DNA from: Piezodorus guildinii
Lineage: Eukaryota > Arthropoda > Insecta > Hemiptera > Pentatomidae
Length of the DNA stretch: 64,000 bases
Direction of reading: 5' to 3'
Assembly (NCBI GenBank): GCA_023052935.1
Contig: CM041293.1
Span: 169,095,341 to 169,159,340 of the forward strand
Both the position numbers and the translations under genes were made by a program. The notes under the pieces were generated by a model. That model did no database searches, was not told the origin of the DNA, and saw only the letters and a list, made by a program, of their open reading frames with translations. Shown here in pieces: positions 42,850 to 55,259 of this stretch. Position 1 is the stretch's first letter, and each line of letters begins with the position of its first letter.

Positions 42850-44900
42850 AATCTATTTCCTAATAAACTTATTTTTCATATTTCGAGAATTTTTATAACC
42901 ACCACAAGTTAAAAGAGGTAAAATGAAGACTGTGAGGTAGAATATGTATTGCCTATCCTCACCCTAGCAGTATTTTGATACTGTCCATAATTTTTTCAAA
43001 GTTGTCAAAGATAAATGTGGAACAGAAACTTTGAGTCTAAATATGTTTCAACTGTGGTTTTGAATTTAGAACTTGATTGATAACATCAGTCTGGTAGAGT
43101 CAAATAGATGGCTCCAATATTTTTAAAAGCTTTAAATATATAATAAATTAATGTTAATAAAAAATTAAATTGAATAGGGTATTTAAGTGTTCAAGTTTTT
43201 GTATTACATATTAATAGTTTTAGTTTTAAGTTTTTATTTTAGCAGAGAAATCCTAGCATTTTATTGCAGGGACTGAGTTATGGCCCACTCAGCAGGTAGG
43301 AAATATATCAAAGCTTTGGGAATATTGATCCGTTATCTTGTACCTGTTAATCCCTCAACCCGGTCAAAATATTGACAGCTCGAAATTTTGGGATTTAAGA
43401 TATATTATTTAAATAATAAAAATAAGAAAGTATGCAAAACAAATGAGTTTATTTGTCACGGATTCAAATTCAAATCCGATATTTTCTTTCTTTGTTTTGT
43501 TCTTTAACTCCTTTTCTTTTTTTTAGTATAATGCAAGCAGTTACGATAGCCTTGATATAGTCTTGCAAAGAAACTACCTTTGGTAAAAAACGATATTTTA
43601 AAACAAAAATATTAAACTAAAGTTGAATTTTCACAATTAATTTTAAAACGGAAATAACAAAATTATAAAAAAAAAAAAAAAAGGTGCGCGCAAAACACGA
43701 CTTTCACTTATCTCCGTTATTTATATCAATTTAACAATTTTTAAATAAATTGTTAAAAAACTATTTACATTCGATTATAAACAGAATATTTGTTTTATTA
43801 AATAATCTACTCTATTATTATCTAAAATAATCAGTTAGTTTATAGGTTTTTCATCACTATCCCTTAACGTTTACATGCCTCTGTATAAAATAATATTTTT
43901 CCTAAAATCTTTAGCATTCCAACGGTATATTATACATGTATGTTACTGTTCTTAATTCCCACAACACAAAATTGCTTTAAAAAAATATGTTTGCAGTTAT
44001 CTCCTTTAGTTGGAAATCGAATTCGTTCAACTATATATTTACCTGCTTTTTAAGAAATCAATCCTTCGAAAGTCATTTTGTTTAAGTAAACTTTCTCTAC
44101 GTTTTTTAATTTTAAGATTAATATCTTCTTTAAAAATTTTCCTTGACTCACCTCAAGCTTTGGGATGACGTACCAGTTCTTTGGAAAGAGTAGGCTCACT
44201 TCAAAGGATGCACTGGTGATGGGTCGCAAAACCTGAGCCTATTCGGGAATATCTAACTTCAAAGAAAAAGTACCGCTGGGAATTCAACTCTTCAAAGGTC
44301 GGCACTAAAGAACAGGGCCCGAATTGTTAATAGGCTACATCCCTAGTTAAAAATTCAATTCAAAATATTTTTCAACAAAATATTTTATTTTATTTTATTT
44401 ATTTTTGTTTTTTATTTAATAATCTATAATAATCAGTCAGTTAACCCCTTTTCTTAAACCTTTACAATTTTCGTATAAGATATTATTTTTTCTGAAGTCC
44501 TAAGCTTTCCATTGGTATATTAAACATCTATATTTCTGTTCTTATGTTCAAGAACACAAAAATAGCAATCAAAATATAATTTTGCTATTTTCTTCTCTTT
44601 GCTGGTATCAAATTTGTTCAACTTATGTATTTACCCGTTTTCTAACAATGCCAACACCTTAGTTCGGGCATTAAGTTGTCTTAATTATGAAATTTGAGTT
44701 TCGTGCTTTTCCTTTTCGCACTTGACTTATATACTAACCAGTTTTTTTAGCAATGATAAAAAGATTATACGGCCAATTTCATAAAAAAGCCCTGTCAAAC
44801 TATTTCAATCAGAATAAAACCTAAATGATATAAAACCCTTCCTATTTACATCGGTATAACCCGTTTAATCAACATCGTTAGAGCCGTTTTTGAAAAAAAA
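42850..44900 (-). repeat. Inverted repeat arm with internal tandem units, right
   Basis: Inverse of 33140-35020. Two degenerate tandem copies are visible here (43795-44030 resembles 44400-44630: both contain AATAATCTA, ATCAGT-AGTT and a TGTTCTTA box). Some segments (44160-44350) have no partner on the left. Confidence 0.62.
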
Positions 44901-44944
44901 CGTAAATAGGTGTAAAATGCATGGTTAGAGATGGTATGAATGGT

Positions 44945-47072
44945 ATGAATATCTCAATGGGTGGATTTTGTAACTTTTATTTATACTTGGATTTTAACTC
45001 TACCAAATTAAATCTGTTCTCCTAAATAAAAATTTAAACAGGATTCTTCATTTACTAATTTTTATACTTAACTTATAAATGCCTTTCAGCAACGGTTAAT
45101 TACTGTGTAGTTAGTTCTCATTATAGAGTAAAAATTGCATGAAAAACAATTAAAAATAATAATAAAATCAAATTCAGAGAGACTGTCACACTTGAACGCT
45201 TAAATATCATGATATTTGAAGTAATTTTAAACTTACTGTGAAAAATCCATGTATATTATCTATGCCATGTCTTCCTAATCATTCATTTTTTAAAATAAAC
45301 ATCACACTTTTTGATAAATTGTTAATAAAGTAAAAAAAAAAATTGTTATCTCCCATTTATTATACAAAACTTGACACGGAAAAAACGTGTGCCATATTTT
45401 AGATTTTTAGTGTTTTGTTTTAATTCTAACTTTTTCTGTACTACTAGGAATGTTATAACAAACGTTAAAAGGAGCTGTTAATGATATAAACAAATTATCA
45501 ATTATATATCATTTAATTCTAAAAATAATGAATTATTATAAAACCACGTGTAATATTTTTTTAGATTCTATCACTTAACATGGATCAAGTTGAAAACGAC
45601 TACGGTATTCAGGAGCAGGGTGTCGAAAATAGTCCTGAAATCAAATACGAAGATGAGGTAAGCTACATATATATTTTATATCCTGACAGAAGAAATTAAC
45701 ATTGGAACATACAGTTAACAATAACGCGATTTTATTTTTCCAGGGCTATGAAGAGCCTTCATCAAGTGGAGATGCGGTGGCGGTGGTTCCAGATCGAGAG
45801 GACATGGTAATGCAGAATATAATTTTTATTGTGAATTTTTGTGATTATTCAGTCCTTAACATTATGGGTTTTATTAATATTAATTTTCTATGTTTATTGA
45901 AGAGCCAAAATGAGGCACGCGCTCTTTCAGTTTCTCCTGATATCACTCCTGGAAGACAATCTGTCATAATTGTAATTCACTAGGTTAATTACATAGAATG
46001 TTAAATTTTTTAAAATAATGTAGAGCATAGCCATTTTAGTAACATCTTATTTTTGTTAATTCACAGCCTCCGCCCAACCAATCTCCCGATTCCACGACCC
46101 CGAGATCTTCAAGACAGCCTGTATTGCAGAGAAGAAGAATGCGGCTCTATGATCCAAGAGTAAGTTATCAAAACACAGAACGGTCATTATGAAAATATTT
46201 TGCTATAACTATCACTGATCCATTTTTCACTTTTAGAGTTCGCAAGGGAATTTAGGTAGAATGGGTATCGTGATGCAGTACTTCCGGGAGCTGCGGGAAT
46301 CGGATAGTGACGTAACGAACGAAGACCTGATACTATTGGCAGCCCGGGACGGAAGGACGGAAGTGGTGGAGGCCTTGCTGGAGATGGGCGCCAGCCCCAA
46401 CAGGACTTCCGCTTCCCGCTGCACTCCGCTCCACATGGCGGCAAAATACGGCTGGGACGAAACGATCGAGTGCCTCCTGTCCCACGGCGCGGATTCGGAG
46501 CGGCAGAACAACACCGGGCGGACTGCACTCCACTTCGCGGTCCAGGGTGGCCATTACGATTCGGCCTTCATCCTCTTGGAGGCTGGTGCGCGGGCTGACG
46601 TCACAACCTCCCTCGGCCTCTCTCCCATGGACTACGCCATCGGCAATGACTATCAAGACATTTGCGATCTTCTACGATTATACCTGCTTTACAATTCTTG
46701 GTGACGTACGATCATACTTGAGAGGTGAAATTTTTCAAAAGACAGTGTAAATGTACTGTGTACTCTTTGTAATAAACAATTTATTTTATTACAATATTGC
46801 CGATTTCCTACTAAACAATATAGCTTCAGTTTATTTGATATTTTGTAATTTGTAATTATTGAGTGAGAGATTTCGTTTTTAAGGACTACGTAAATAATCA
46901 TAGCTTTGTCTAGTCAATACAACATTAATGTGTAAACTATATCATAAATATTTTGTATCACAAATGTATTGTATTCTGATAAATGTGCATACAAATTAAA
47001 TCGTATTGTAAACCTTTCACAAATATATATGTGCTCAACAAAATTACCCTATTTTTATCTTAATATTTGTAA
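44945..47072 (+). repeat. Segmental duplication, copy 2 (ankyrin gene plus flanks)
   Basis: Partner of 505-2700 in direct orientation. See that entry for limits. Confidence 0.88.
45580..46704 (+). CDS. Ankyrin-repeat protein, paralogue 2 (five coding exons)
   Basis: Exons 45580-45657, 45744-45806, 45903-45971, 46067-46159 and 46237-46704, GT-AG introns, all phase 0, 256 codons. Same architecture as the 1119 gene: a disordered leader of 101 residues then four ankyrin repeats. Exon 3 differs from its partner by 9 of 69 bases, 7 of them changing the residue, whereas exon 5 differs by about 14 of 460. Exon 4 lacks one codon (TCC). A 4-base difference at the stop (AATTAATTCTTGG in copy 1, AATTCTTGG here) adds two residues, Ser-Trp, before TGA. 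No inactivating change in either copy. A candidate polyadenylation signal ATTAAA lies at 46995-47000. Confidence 0.82.
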
Positions 47073-47600
47073 AGCCTCATTTGTGAGAGCGGTTTACTTG
47101 TAGTTCCTGGTAATTGGTTATGGTTTAGAGTCTAAGGTTAACCAAGTGGTTTGAACCCCAACATTAAATGTAAATAGAAATCTCAAGGCATGATGTAATT
47201 TCGTGATAAACTTCCGAAATTTCTGAACCAACTTTGAACGAACTTCGTATCATTTATTTGGTTCAACGTGAAAGATAGAATAGTTAATCTTAATTATTGA
47301 CCTCAATAATTGTAATTGCAAATTACTAAGATAGTTATAAAAAATATTTTTTAAGCACATGGAGCAACGTATTTGTGTTTCGTGTAGACACATGTGTCAT
47401 TGTTATCAATTATTTAAAAAATAATTACAGGCGCCTAAAAAATATTTCGTTTCGAGCACATAGTATGATTTATTACTGAATATTAAAAAACACGGGTAAT
47501 TCTTGAGGAAGGCTTCACCCACAATTAGAGTAAATACGCATTCAAGTTGCAAAATAGTTTTGATGATGTACAACGGTTGTGTTTAAAGGACAAAACTATG
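47073..47600. other. AT-rich intergenic DNA, nothing recognised
   Basis: No frame or repeat noticed. Confidence 0.4.
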
Positions 47601-47609
47601 TTGTTAAAT

Positions 47610-48040
47610 AATTTGGATGTGGCTACTTGATACTGGTATATTGATTATGGGACCAGAGATCTTACCAGATGGAAGGCGATGGTATAAACCAAATTGCGAA
47701 CCCTACCAACAACTGGAAAACCTTACAGATACCATTAGAACACCGTTGCCTTTCTACGGCCATCTGTGCAGAATGGACCATCACAGGCTGTCTCAACACA
47801 AGAGTAGTCAACAAGGGAAAAGCCCTTGAATCCCAGTGGAGCAAACAAGTTTAGAGAGGTCTTGCAGAACTTAATATTTGGCAAGATACTATCAATAATA
47901 GAAGTCGCTACCGCCTGATCATTTAAACATGACCTTTCCTCTAGTCCATTACTGAGGTTAGGCGAAACGGATCGAGGAAATGGTCAGAGGAACGTAAGGT
48001 AGAGTTCAGCAAAAAAATGAAATAATATTGGGCTAACAGA
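47610..48040 (+). pseudogene. RTE-like LINE, 3' terminal fragment
   Basis: Frames give FYGHLCRMDHHRLSQ, then ALESQWSKQV and, after stops, RRNGSRKWSEERKVEFSKKM. This FYGH-RMD ... KW-EER order is the usual end of a LINE protein. The rest of the element is missing. Confidence 0.55.
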
Positions 48041-48480
48041 AAGGCTAGAGGTATTGGCAGGAAAGCAACCACCAACATACCAGAAGTGGAAGACAACAGA
48101 TCTGAACACAAGTACCGTGGTCCTTGGATGGCCCAAACAAAAAATCGTGTATCTTGGATATCGTGTAAGAGAGAAGTATAAAGAAGAGATGTTCACTGTT
48201 TGTCGTCTCTGGCCAGACTGATATAACAATAATCCTTCCAATCGTGATCATATCCGACCAAAATAGCACCATCGAAGACATTACGTAAAGATGCTTAAAA
48301 TCTTCACATGCAACTAAATAAAAAAGAAACAATAAAAGCAACATGGAACCAAATTGTGTCAAGAATAAACTTGACTCTGACCAAGTATGTCTTATTATAC
48401 GATCCTTATTACTATGTCTTTGTTATATTTTCTATGAAATCGATAGTATGTATACTGTTAATATTATGTGTATGATAATA
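48041..48480. other. Spacer, nothing recognised
   Basis: No reliable coding signal. Possibly part of the flanking LINE relics. Confidence 0.35.
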
Positions 48481-48800
48481 ATTCACTCGAAACTATTTCT
48501 TAATCCCCAACCCTTTCAGAATAATTTTGAATCCACAGCAATCATTAATATCCTGATTCCCTGTCACGTCAATGTTCAATCCCTTATTGCCCACAATGAC
48601 CAAGTCCAACAGTATTTTATAGATAATTTTGATCACATCATAACTGTCTCCGTAACTTGTTTAAAACCTTTCATTTCCTCTTCACAAGTATCCTTATCAG
48701 TTATTCCATCCTCCCCTATGATAGTTCTGATGGAGTGGGGCTGTAAATACACGACTTTTTCAAGACCAAAATCCTTTTCCGTTAATATCCAAAATCCTTT

Positions 48801-49727
48801 ATCGTCATTCGTTATTACCTAATATCTTTTAATCTTTACCTCGTCACTATTACTTACATGTTCCCCTTTATACTCATACTTATATATTTTTCGCTTCCTA
48901 TTTTTCTCTTTTTTTCACTAATTCTGCATTTTTTAATCTCAGTCCGCTATTTTATATTATTAATATGTTTTTAAAAAAATCATTAGCCAATCCTTTAGTT
49001 TTTTTTTCTTCAACAAACTATCGAATCAGTAAACATAACATTGCATCTTGGAAAAGCTCTAACGAACATTATAGTTCCCATATTTTCCGTTCCACGCAAT
49101 GAGCTTTTTTTAAACAGAAAAACATCACTTTTTTAGACACCGTCTTAGAGTCAAGTATGTATCTTTTTTCTTATTGATTAGGATCTCTTTTTCATCGCCT
49201 ATTTCTTTCCCCCTCTTTCCATACTCATATCTTTCTCCGTTACATATCCTGACATATTATTGTTAGTTTAATATTACATTATTTTAAAATTTAAAATTAT
49301 TTTTTTATTCATAATGTTTCCCTTTTTTAATGACTATGTTCTTTTTATATATTACCTATACTCTTAATTATGTTTTTAATTACTCTCTTTATATATTCCT
49401 ATTACAATATTATCATCTCAATTCTTTTTACTTCCATACTTCATAACGATCATCTTAATTTTGTTTATTTCCATACTTTATAACTGTCATTTTATTATCA
49501 TTTTACATTTAATTTTATTTACAGTCCCATATTATATTACTGTCATATTATTATTATATACCTAACTCATTATTAAGTCTATAATTACATTGGTTGTTAT
49601 CTTGTTTCTTTTAGCCCTGATGAAGGCCCACATTGTAGGCCGAAACGTCGGCACATAATTAAAATAGCACTTGTTTTAAATGTGTATTTCTGATTTATGA
49701 CCGCACCCCCAACCATCTTCCTCATCT
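48801..49727 (+). mobile_element. Solo PLE terminal unit
   Basis: Matches the right arm of the full PLE (31900-32934), from the ATCGTCATTCGTTATTACC repeat to the CATCTTCCTCATCT end, with internal deletions. It is flanked by a 10-bp TSD AAAATCCTTT (48791-48800 and 49728-49737), inside the CR1 relic. It starts almost exactly where the inverted arm of the full PLE stops, so it is one terminal unit alone. The tail beyond the unit is absent. Confidence 0.85.
49614..49652 (+). ncRNA. Hammerhead ribozyme, complete core (solo PLE unit)
   Basis: Same 39 bases as 32819-32857 although the surrounding unit has diverged and carries deletions. Conservation of the ribozyme against a changed background is suggestive of function. 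Confidence 0.75.
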
Positions 49728-51897
49728 AAAATCCTTTTCCAATCTCCTTCTCATGATCAACACCTCAAATTGAATACCTCATTGGGGAAATTACAACTCT
49801 CTCTTCTGCTCTAATGTGTGGAATTGTTTACCAAGCTCCTCATGTTCCTTTCGACTGCCTATTTGAAACACCCCTAGTCTAATTGGTTTCCAGTTACCCC
49901 AGTATTATTATCTCCGGAAATTTCAATCTTAATATAATTTCTGGATCATCCGATAAACCCACATTTTTGAACCTACTGTTTTCCCTAAATCTTTACCTCG
50001 TTCCTCACTTTCCCACCAATCATACTACATTCTCTGACACCTGAATGGACCTTCACATATTCGATTAATCTTTAAATGTCCTTAAAAACTCCCATCAACC
50101 AGTCCCGTTTCTTTCATTGCACGACCTGATAGAGATTTCATACAATCTACCTGTAAAATCCTTCTCCTTCTAAAGCAGTCTCCTATCCTAATTTGGACCT
50201 CCTTTCTCTCGAATCAGATCAAACCGAATTCGAATATTTAATTTGGAACACCATATGCTCGTACTCCTCTAATTCGATAAATTCTATAATTTTCTCTCTC
50301 ACCTAAAACCTGAAAACTAGATAGGCGTGCTCCCCTATAATCCTAAATTTTACGTCGTCCCACTGCTCCTTGGTTGACTCCTGGAATAAGAGATATGATG
50401 AAAAGAATAGAAGCAGCTAGCTGGAAATGTCGCCGCACTCGCTTTCCAGGTGATTGTTCTTATTTTAAATTACTCCGTCATGAAACTCAAGAAGTAGTGC
50501 GACGTACTAAGTCCTGCTACTTTCATAGCGCCCTTTCGGATACCCCGTATTCTAAATCCAAATTGAAAATACCATTACTGTCACGCCAGATGATCTAAAT
50601 AATTACTTCGCATCAGTATCTCCTGGTTCATCTTCCACTGCCGATATTCAACATCATAGTTTTTTTAATAGTTATTCTTAAATCTTACACAAACGATTAC
50701 GGACTAATTCACCATTAAACACCAACAGATAACCATTCTATTCCTCCTAGATTTATCCAAAACATTCCAAACAGTTGTCCATACACTTCTTCTAACTAAA
50801 TAACAAACTTTCCCATTTTCAACAGTGCTTTTTGCTGGTTCATGTTCTTCCCTTGCAGTATGTAATAGTTATGACGCCCACTTCCATGACTTTAACTCTA
50901 TCCTGTGGCGTTTCCCAAGGTTGATCACTATCTCCTACCCTGTTTGCTGTTTATATCAATGATCTTCCCTTTCATATACATTACTCCCAATTCCATATGT
51001 CTGCTGATGACATACAAATTTACTCATCCTTTCCTCCTTTGGACCTGTTACTAGCCACTGAAAAGCTCCATGAAAATATGAACTAAATTAGTTATTGGAG
51101 AGCATCCAGCAAGCTCAAGTTAAATGTAGAGAACATAAAGGCGAATGTAATGTCCAATACCCTCCTTAAAACCCTTCTCTCAATCCTAACACTGTATCTC
51201 AATAATAATCCAGTAACCTACCACCAAACCGTTATAAACCTGGAAATCACCCTCGATCAAACTTTTCTTGGAAAAACCAAGACTCCGATATCTCGGTGGA
51301 CTATTTCCATCTTAAAACTCTTAAATAACTTCGTCACATTCTTCGATTCGAATCCCGTAGGCTCCTTGTTTGTTCCCAAGTATTACCCCACTTTGACTAC
51401 TGCTGTACGATGTATGGGTGTGCCTCTGGGATCTTGAAGCAAAACTAAAACAATTATTTAATTGTTTAATACCCTTCTTCTACGGGATATCCCAGGAAAC
51501 TTCTGTCACCCAATTCTACGAAGAGTTAAAGTGGCTTCACCCCTCCTACCAATGTAAGTACTTCCTGTTCCAAGTTCTCTAATCCCACGGCAGATATTAC
51601 AACTCAGATGTGTTTTTAGACAAATCCTTCGTCCACTCCCGCAACAATCGTTCGCGGGCTTCAGACTTTTATATTAACCGCATCTTTTCTTCGCATCCAT
51701 CCTAATTCGCTTCTCGTCAGTATGTAATTTTATGCCCTCATATATTCTTCATTCCGATACTTTCTCGACGTTCAAATCCCGTCTATTCAATCACTTTCTT
51801 TCCGCCCTATTCTCAAAGAATTAAAAAAAAAAAAATTCAAATCTCTACAAAATAAGCAAAAAACATAGAGATAAGAAGATTGAAATTTAATATTATA

Positions 51898-54249
51898 TTC
51901 TGTCAACTGGAACCTATTTCGCCAAATCCTGACCGATAATATTAACCTCAGAGCGACCCTCAAAACCCCAGAAGACCTTGACGATTCCGTCAACTCCTTC
52001 ACCACCGCCATTCAGCAAGCTGTCCTCTCCTAAGCACTCCAATATAACTCCTCACCAAAACCATTTGCCTCAACACCTTACAGACCTAATCCATGCAAAA
52101 CGCCGTGCCAGATCATTATGGCAGCGCACCCGAAACCCAACAGATCGCCGCTCCTATAACTTCTATTGTAGACAATTGAAGCAGGAGTTGGCGACCTTCC
52201 GTTCCCAGTCCTTTAATTCCTACCTCTCCTCTCTGTCATCTAGTGATAATTCCCTGTGGAATGTCACGAAGAAGATTTTAAAATCCCATCATGTTTCCCA
52301 TCCTCTCCGGCGTGGTGATGACTCCTTCGCCACACACCTCTCCAAAGTATTCACTCCTCACCCGGAATCCCAAAGCAATTATACCGCAGCAGTACAAGAC
52401 TTCCTTTTGTCACCAATACCTCTTTCCCTACCTCCTGAAGCTATTAATCCCTCTGAGGTTAAATATCTTCTCCAGAAACTGACCCTCCGTAAATCTCCTG
52501 GACATGATCTCCTTACCCCCCAGATCCTCCGTCAACTTCCGCAGAAAGCTATTATATTCCTTACCTATATCTACAACTGCATCCTACGCACCACCTATTT
52601 TCCTCTCTTGTGGAAACATTCCACAATCATTCTCTTTCTAAAACCAGGTAAACCTTCCAGCAACATTTCATCCTACAGACCTATTAGTCTACTCCCCATC
52701 CTCTCAAAAGTCTTTGAAAAACTCCTTCTAAAACGAATCCTGCCTATATTAGAATCACAAAATCTTCCTTCCCAGCAGTTTGGTTTCCGTGCTCATCATT
52801 CCACTGTTCAACAAGGACTCCGAGTTGTAGACCATATTTCCTCAGCCCTTGGATGCAAAGATTATTGTTCTGGTACGTTTCTGGACATAGCGCAAGCTTT
52901 TGACCGGTATGGCACACCGTATTACTCTTCAAGCTTAAAACGCATTTACCCCAGTCTCTATACCTCATTCTACGATCCTATCTCTCAAACCGCTCCTTCC
53001 AAGTTCGCTGTGGTGTAGAATTTTCTAACTTTTATCCCATTGAGGCCGGTGTTCCTCAAGGCAGCGTCTTGGGACCCGTCCTCCACATCCTTTACACTGC
53101 TGATATTCCTAATCATCCTGACACCTTTCTGGCAACATTTGCAGATGACACCGCCATCCAATCATCCAATTCCGATTCTGAAATAGCATCCTTAATCCTG
53201 CAAAGACACCTTTGTCTTATCGAGGACTGGTGTAATGCTTGGCGTATTAATGTTAATGAAAGCAAATGCACCCACGTCACCTTCACCCTTTAACGCAAAT
53301 CCTGTCCAATGGTTCATTTCAATTCCATACCGCTTCCTTCCTCAGACACAGTCCGGTATCTTGGCTTACTACTAGACAAAAGATTGACGTGGAACCCACA
53401 TACAAGACTTAAACGAAAAGAACTCAACAGACGATTCGGACAGTTATACAGACTACTAAACAGAAAATCTAAGCTTACAGTTGACAACAAATTATTACTT
53501 TACAAGACAATACTGAAGCCAATCTGGACCTACGGACTTGAACTGTGGGGGACAGCTAAACGTTCTCACATCAAACGCATTCAATCCTTTCAATCCAAAG
53601 TCCTGCGAATAATAGTAAATGCTCCTTATTATGTATCCAACTATACCTTGCACCACGACCTTAATGTTCCATTTATTTCAGACCTGATTCCATCTAAATT
53701 TTCCAAATTCCACCAGAACCTCATTCATCATCCTAATCCTCTAGCACAATCCCTATCCAGCTCCACTCATCCATACAACCCTCCTAGAAGGTTGAAACGG
53801 CAGTGGCCCCGAGACATATTGTAAACATCTATTCTGGAGTTCTGACACTGGTCAGATTCTCCTCTCATGTCCGGTGTGATTGTGGCTGTGGCGCCCTCAC
53901 TTAGCTTCCGCTGGCTCTCACCAGTGATGTGGCAGAGAGGGAGGCGCTGGGATCCTTTGGACTCTGCTTGTCCTTCCACAAGTGGAGGGACAAGCCCCGT
54001 CCGGGGTTCCCGAGCTGATTTTAAATATTGTACATAGGTATGAATGTGACATGTTTTGTTTATTTATTTGTTAACTTCATAAGTTTTGTTATTGTATACG
54101 TTTATTTATTTTGATTTCATTTTATGTAATTTGACTTTCCTTTTGTTTATATTGTAAATAATGTATGAATGAGATCCTGTAGCACTATTATTATTGTCTA
54201 TTATGACAAATTGTAATATATACGAATAAAAAAAAAAAAAAAAAAAAAA
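51898..54249 (+). pseudogene. 5'-truncated Jockey-clade LINE with polyA tail
   Basis: Begins in the linker before the polymerase (LFRQILTDNI-type block) and runs LRKSPGHDLLTPQIL, SYRPISLLPILSKVFEK, FGFRAHHSTVQQGL and FLDIAQAFDR (51978-52910). A frameshift at GACCGGTATGG (52899-52909) moves it to GVPQGSVLGP, FADDTAIQSS and, after a TAA at 53291-53293, YLGLLLDKRLTWN to RRLKRQWPRDIL (53824). The 3' UTR is GC-rich at first and ends in about 22 A (54228-54249). It has moderate divergence from the 37640 copy. Confidence 0.82.
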
Positions 54250-55110
54250 TATTGTATTACCTCGCACTGTCCTCAATACTTATGCTGATGACACGTGTGC
54301 CTTATCCGTCCATAACGATCCAACTACTGCATCCCGAACCCTTCAGTCCCACTTCAAAGCAATTGAAGAATGGTGTCAAAATTGGAGGATTAAAACAAAT
54401 CCCACCAAAGCACCTTTACCCTTCGTCGCAAACCGATGACTTCCTGCTCCCCAGTATCCTTTAATAACATTACCCTTACTTTTGTAGAACAATTCCGATA
54501 CCTAGGTCTTAATCTTGACAAGCGCCTTACTTGGAATCCTCACACAAGACTGAAACGACAAGAAACTGCTCGAAGATATCGATTACTACAACACTTACTA
54601 GACAAACGTTAAAAACTTCCAGTACATTACAAACGACTCATCTACATCACAATTATCAGACCTATTTGGACATATGGAATCGAGCTTTGGGGCTCTACGA
54701 AACCATCTAATTCCTCTTGCATCCAGTTCTTACAATCCAAAATCCTTCGCAAAATCCTGAATGCTCCTTATTTTGTCACAAATTAACTCCTCCATAATGA
54801 CCTAAACCTCCCATTTGTTGCAGTCATAGCCCGTGATAGATACTCCTCTTTCCATTCTAAACTCCCTGCCCATACAAACCCACTTGTCCGTAATTTATCT
54901 TCCTCAGATATCCCTGATAACCCTCCAAGGCGACTGAAAAGAAGGTGGCCTCGGGACCTACGGTATTAAAATAGTTAGTGAAGTGCTACCACTGGATGGT
55001 TCTTTCTCAAGACATTTTCATGATTTTTTATATTCATTCTACACATTTACTTATTGTATTCTTTAGTACGGTTGTAAATTACTATAAATAAATAAATTAA
55101 AAAATATTTT
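54250..55110 (+). pseudogene. Jockey-clade LINE 3' fragment
   Basis: Starts at the catalytic motif (NTYADDTCALS) and continues FRYLGLNLDKRLTWNPHTRL, IIRPIWTYGIELWGS and ILRKILNAPYFVTN. It ends NPPRRLKRRWPRDLRY before TAA at about 54968. In-frame stops lie near 54612 and 54786. A different subfamily from the preceding copy. The tail is AATAAATAAATT-like. Confidence 0.75.
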
Positions 55111-55259
55111 ATTAAATATTGCATTTGCACATTTAACTATTTTATTTCATCGAATTCTCACTTTTATTGTAAATATCTATTAATCAAAATTTGCAATTAT
55201 GATTTTGTATATATTTAGATATTTTCCGGTTTTATTTTTTTTCTATCTTTGTTATTAAC

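Larger units (their letters stand above)
48481..51850 (+). pseudogene. CR1-like LINE relic, interrupted by a PLE unit
   Basis: The endonuclease start reads ILIPCHVNVQSLIAHNDQV then FIDNFDHIITVSVTCLKP (48550-48670). After the PLE insertion come VYQAPHVPFDCLF and ISGNFNLNIISGS (49830-49950). Reverse transcriptase traces include FAVYINDLPFHIH and MSADDIQIYSSFPP (about 50940-51040). They are followed by VINLEITLDQTFL, ISILKLLNNF and QTSVTQFYEELKWLHPS-like sequence to about 51840. Many stops and shifts: an old relic with all CR1-type blocks in order. Confidence 0.7.
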
